Source: Branchiibius sp. NY16-3462-2 (lineage in GTDB: Bacteria > Actinomycetota > Actinomycetes > Actinomycetales > Dermatophilaceae). From it: DNA of 64,000 nucleotides. Location: positions 1 to 64,000 of the forward strand of contig NZ_LVCF01000033.1 in the NCBI RefSeq assembly GCF_001594145.1, given 5' to 3'. The first letter of the stretch is position 1. Each line of letters starts with the position of its first letter. Shown here piece after piece: positions 60,225-64,000 of the stretch. The translations under genes were made by a program, and so were the position numbers. The notes under the pieces were generated by a model that made no database searches, had not been told where the DNA came from, and worked only from the letters and a program-made list of their open reading frames with translations.

Positions 60225-61001
60225 GTGACGCAACGATGGATCGATCTCGATGGCTTGGTCAACATGCGCGACATCGGCGGGCTGCCGACCGCTGGTGGCG
60301 GACGCACCCAGTTCGGTCGGTTGATCCGCTCGGACAATCTGCAGGACCTCACGCAGGATGACGTCCGTCGGCTCGTCGACGACCTCGGCGTCACCGACAT
60401 CGTGGACCTGCGGGCGGACCGGGAGCTGCGCCTGGAGGGACCAGGACCGATGCGTGAGGTCAGCACGGTGACCCATCACCATCATTCGCTGCTGCGCGAG
60501 CGGACGGACGAATCGAGTGAGCACGTCGCGCAGCGGGCACTGGGCACGACGCCCCGCCGGACCCGGGGGGCCGACTTCTGGGCGCGCAACTATTTGGGCT
60601 ATCTCGAGAACCGACCGGACTCGGTCTCCGGAGCTCTCTCGGCGATCACGGGCGCCTCCGGGACCACCGTCGTGCACTGCGCGGCGGGCAAAGATCGCAC
60701 CGGGACCGTCGTGGCCATGGCCCTGGACGTCGCCGGCGTACCGCACGCCGAGATCGCTGCGGACTACGCCCTGACCCAGGAGCGTCTCGCCGCGATCATC
60801 GAGCGACTCTCGCGGCGTCCGTCGTACGGCGAAGCGCTCGCGACCCAGACCCTGGCTGATCAGACGCCGCACGCGGACTCGGCCCTGGCGATCCTCACCG
60901 CACTGGCCGACGGCTGGGGCGGGGCCGCCGGATGGCTGCGTGAGCAGGGGTGGTCCGAGCAGGAGGTCGGGCAACTGCGCGACCGGCTGACCGCCCCCTG
61001 A
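60225..61001 (+). CDS. tyrosine-protein phosphatase (PTP, Y_phosphatase3-like)
   Basis: A phosphatase of about 258 residues with the P-loop VVHCAAGKDRTGTVVAM, whose Cys is the nucleophile and whose Arg binds phosphate. The opening LDGLVNMRDIGGLPTAGG and DLRADRE match the actinobacterial/MptpB-like family, which acts on phosphotyrosine and sometimes phosphoinositides. GTG 60225 is chosen because TACGAT lies six bases upstream. An upstream ATG at 60173 would swallow that element and the hairpin. It is convergent with pdxS. Confidence 0.88.
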   Translation: MTQRWIDLDGLVNMRDIGGLPTAGGGRTQFGRLIRSDNLQDLTQDDVRRLVDDLGVTDIVDLRADRELRLEGPGPMREVSTVTHHHHSLLRERTDESSEHVAQRALGTTPRRTRGADFWARNYLGYLENRPDSVSGALSAITGASGTTVVHCAAGKDRTGTVVAMALDVAGVPHAEIAADYALTQERLAAIIERLSRRPSYGEALATQTLADQTPHADSALAILTALADGWGGAAGWLREQGWSEQEVGQLRDRLTAP

Positions 61002-61010
61002 CCCCTCCGC

Positions 61011-61901
<891 letters not shown>

Positions 61902-61907
61902 ACGACC

Positions 61908-61913
61908 AGGCTA
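61908..61913 (-). promoter_or_regulatory. putative leaderless -10 element of pdxS
   Basis: TAGCCT on the minus strand lies six bases before ATG 61901. The adjacent dyad GGCACC/GGTGCC (61914-61919 and 61934-61939) could be an operator. Its role is unknown. Confidence 0.5.
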
Positions 61914-61987
61914 GAGGCACCGTGAGGCAGCTAGGTGCCACGGGCCGGCATTTGGCATCAAACGGTCAGGAGTAACTCCTGCCGTGT

Positions 61988-62581
61988 TCAGGCCTCCGGG
62001 ACCGGCACCGCGACCTGCGGAACGGTGTCGTCGAAGTCGAGCACCTGCGGCAGGTCGGTGTGGCCGGCCAACCGGAACACCCGGACCAACGGCTGGGCGC
62101 GCATGTTCTGCACGTCAGCGACGGCATCGTTGTAGAACCGGCGCGCCAACTGGACCCGCTGACACGCGGCCTGCACCCGGTCGAGCTGCTCCACGGCGTA
62201 GCCATCCCGCGCCCGCATCGTCTCCACCACCTCTGGCGTGAGGACCGCGATCAGGGTGTGGGTCAGGTCGGTTTCCACCTTCGCCCGGTGGGCGTCCACC
62301 CCCTGCTCGGACACCTCGACCCGCACCGCGGCGGCGTCGGAGGTGTCCAGCGACTCGCTGGCCGCCTCGGCCAGCAGCAGGGCGCTGGCGGGATCGATCA
62401 ATCCCGAATTCGCCAGTTCGACCGACACCTCGGCGCGCCGGACCAGTTGCGCGTCCAGGGCCGACACCGACCCCTCGACCTTGGCGTGCAGCCGGTCGAG
62501 CCGGGCGGCGTTGTAGGACAAGTACCACGCGACCACAGCCATGATCGCGACCGCTAGTGCGATCCACCCCAGCGTCTGCAT
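61988..62581 (-). CDS. LemA-like membrane protein
   Basis: A 197-residue protein with one N-terminal TM helix (about 5-23), then a long helical region with YNAARLDRLHAKVEGSVSAL and ARRFYNDAVADVQNMR. The latter resembles the LemA family segment R-x-Y-N-x-x-V. A short C-terminal tail ends VPVPEA. The ATG shares a base with the pimA stop (TGATG), so it is in the phosphatidylinositol mannoside operon. Similar proteins follow pimA in related actinobacteria. Function unknown. Confidence 0.7.
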   Translation of the reverse strand: MQTLGWIALAVAIMAVVAWYLSYNAARLDRLHAKVEGSVSALDAQLVRRAEVSVELANSGLIDPASALLLAEAASESLDTSDAAAVRVEVSEQGVDAHRAKVETDLTHTLIAVLTPEVVETMRARDGYAVEQLDRVQAACQRVQLARRFYNDAVADVQNMRAQPLVRVFRLAGHTDLPQVLDFDDTVPQVAVPVPEA

Positions 62582-63792
62582 CAGTCACCTCCTGTCAGTC
62601 TGCGCAACTGCCGGACTGCCGACAGCCGCCTCCCCCGCCGCGTGATGCTCGGTGCGGTCTCTTCCATCATGGCCGGGCGGGGGTCGGCGGCGATGACGGT
62701 TTCGTACACATTGATGATTTCGGTCGCCACTCGGGACCAGTCGAACTCCCGCGCCCGTTGCAGACCGGCGGATCGCAGTCGGGCACGCAAATCCGCATCG
62801 TCCAGCACACGTTCGATCTGGGCGGCGAGGGACCCGGGGTCCTCATTGGCGAACAACACGCCGCACATCCCCCCGCGCAGAACGGCATCGAAGGCCTCGA
62901 TGTCGCTGGCGATCACCGGTGCCCCGGCGCTCATCGCCTCGATCAGGATGATGCCAAAGCTCTCCCCGCCGATGTTCGGAGCGACGTAGGCATCCACCGA
63001 ATGCAACAGGCTGGCCTTCTGCTCATCCGTGACCGCCCCGAGGAACTCACACGCCGCCTTCACCTGCTCCGGCCGGCCGGACATCACCTCACGGGGATCG
63101 CCGGGCCCGGCGATCAGCACCCGCAGCCCCGGATACCTCACCAACAGCTGCGGCAGTGCGCTCAGCAGCACCGCAATACCTTTACGCGGTTCCTCGATCC
63201 GCCCCAGGAAAGCGATCGTCGGCCGTTGCGCAGTGCCCTGCCAGGCCGGGGTCACGTGCGCCCGGGCGAAGTCATCGACGTACACGCCATTGGGGATGAC
63301 GGTGCAGTCCATGTCGATGTGCGACAGCAGGAACCGCCGGGCGGCCTCCGACACCGCGATGCGGCCCCGGATCTTCTCCAGTCCGGACTGCACCACCGGT
63401 TGCAAGGTGCTCAGCGTCCGGGAGCGGGCGTTGCTGGTGTGGAAGGTCGCGACCAGCGGCCCTTCGCAGGCCCACATGGCCAGCATGGACAGACTCGGGC
63501 TGACCGGCTCGTGCACGTGGACCACATCGAACTCGCCGCGTTCGATCCACCGCGACACTCGGGCCGCCGTGACCGGGCCGAAGAGCAGCCGGGCCACCGA
63601 ACCGTTATACGGCACGGGGACCGCCTTCCCGGCGCTGTCGACGTACGGCGGCAGCGGGGTGTCGTCGTCCGCCGGCGCGAGCACGCTGACGTGATGCCCT
63701 GCGGCTAAAAGGTATTCGGCCAGGTCACGGACATGGAACTGCACCCCGCCGGGCACGTCCACGGCGTACGGGCAGACGATCCCGACCCTCAC
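62581..63792 (-). CDS. pimA: phosphatidylinositol alpha-mannosyltransferase PimA
   Basis: This 403-residue GT4 glycosyltransferase should transfer mannose from GDP-mannose to phosphatidylinositol, the first step of PIM synthesis. Typical segments are MRVGIVCPYAVDVPGGVQ, HVHEPVSPSLSMLA, the polybasic-like LGRIEEPRKGIAVLL and the sugar-nucleotide region ESFGIILIEAMSAG. It overlaps the upstream acyltransferase by four bases, as in mycobacterial pim operons. Confidence 0.93.
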   Translation of the reverse strand: MRVGIVCPYAVDVPGGVQFHVRDLAEYLLAAGHHVSVLAPADDDTPLPPYVDSAGKAVPVPYNGSVARLLFGPVTAARVSRWIERGEFDVVHVHEPVSPSLSMLAMWACEGPLVATFHTSNARSRTLSTLQPVVQSGLEKIRGRIAVSEAARRFLLSHIDMDCTVIPNGVYVDDFARAHVTPAWQGTAQRPTIAFLGRIEEPRKGIAVLLSALPQLLVRYPGLRVLIAGPGDPREVMSGRPEQVKAACEFLGAVTDEQKASLLHSVDAYVAPNIGGESFGIILIEAMSAGAPVIASDIEAFDAVLRGGMCGVLFANEDPGSLAAQIERVLDDADLRARLRSAGLQRAREFDWSRVATEIINVYETVIAADPRPAMMEETAPSITRRGRRLSAVRQLRRLTGGD

Positions 63793-64000
63793 CGCGCTGA
63801 GTCCCGCGCCGGGTCCAGGTCGTCGATGAAGACGCGCTGCATCATGTGCCAGTCCGCGGTGTGCAACCGGATCTGCTCACCGAGTACGTCGACGCAGGCC
63901 TGGGTCATGAGCCGCACCTTCTCGGTGTCATCGACCCCGTCCGGCACCGGCACGCGGGGGCCGATGTGGGCGGTGATGCCCTGCATCGCCCGCCCGGGCA
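63789..64000 (-). CDS. phosphatidylinositol mannoside acyltransferase, C-terminal part (cut by window edge)
   Basis: Only about 70 C-terminal residues lie in the window. The frame is open to the right edge. They include HIGPRVPVPDGVDD and QACVDVLGEQIRLHTADWHMMQRVF, matching the end of HtrB/LpxL-type PIM acyltransferases (PatA/Rv2611c). The position directly upstream of pimA with a four-base overlap supports this. The N-terminal catalytic HxxxxD motif is outside the window. Confidence 0.85.
   Translation of the reverse strand, partial: PGRAMQGITAHIGPRVPVPDGVDDTEKVRLMTQACVDVLGEQIRLHTADWHMMQRVFIDDLDPARDSAR

Noticed and set aside
60144..60974. N-terminal extension of the AAA ATPase by 277 codons
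   Set aside because: It is the complement of the phosphatase gene. The GTG at 60143 with a leaderless -10 is a better start.

Overview
The window is 64 kb of high-GC chromosomal DNA from an actinobacterium, most likely in the order Micrococcales and possibly a Dermacoccaceae-like organism. Evidence includes the gene order ruvC-ruvA-ruvB-yajC-secD-secF-apt-rel and xerD-parA-scpA-scpB-rluB-tyrA-cmk-der, a GTP-dependent PEP carboxykinase, a phosphatidylinositol mannoside (pimA) locus, a GlnR-type box, and frequent GTG starts with 4-base overlaps. The genus is an inference. I see no CRISPR array, prophage or complete insertion sequence. One possible transposase start lies at the extreme left edge.

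Layout. 0-4 kb: a DcuS/DcuR-like two-component system divergent from a cation:dicarboxylate symporter. 4-20.7 kb: an accessory metabolic region with a carboxylesterase, a GAP-family membrane protein, a histidine-kinase-like protein with a poor ATP site beside a LuxR regulator, an amidohydrolase, two methyltransferases, a secreted lipase, a DUF2505 protein, pckG, a membrane-anchored trypsin-like protease, an MFS exporter, a hydrolase and an aldo/keto reductase. 20.7-22 kb: an AT-richer, gene-poor patch with a repeat-bearing putative lipoprotein next to tRNA-Pro(GGG). 22-31 kb: a FUSC protein, then the leftward xerD/parA/scpAB/rluB/tyrA/cmk/der block. 31-46 kb: housekeeping genes (hisS, a DUF349 protein, an M18 aminopeptidase, rel, apt, secFD-yajC, ruvBAC, yebC). 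46-56 kb: nitrate assimilation, with nirB-nirD-(uroporphyrinogen-III synthase/regulator)-fused nitrate reductase leftward and narK divergent, sharing a GlnR-like box. 56-64 kb: pdxT, a VWA/AAA-ATPase pair, a protein tyrosine phosphatase, pdxS, a LemA-like protein, pimA and a partial acyltransferase.

Functional logic. The nitrate genes form a complete route: NarK imports nitrate, the fused reductase makes nitrite with its own flavin electron-transfer module, and NirBD makes ammonia. The uroporphyrinogen-III synthase-like protein fits siroheme supply or regulation. PdxS and PdxT make pyridoxal 5'-phosphate but are separated here by about 4.3 kb of other genes.

The most general pattern I found is a recurrent leaderless-promoter geometry: a TANNNT hexamer 6-8 bases before the start codon at ten genes, with no Shine-Dalgarno sequence. 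It also decides several start codons. Other points worth checking are a probable CTG-initiated membrane gene overlapping rel, a Ser in place of the usual Cys in the PEP carboxykinase P-loop, three convergent gene pairs sharing one CTAG as both stop codons, and imperfect duplicated sequences flanking the lipoprotein patch next to tRNA-Pro. I did not find a clearly unprecedented multi-gene system.
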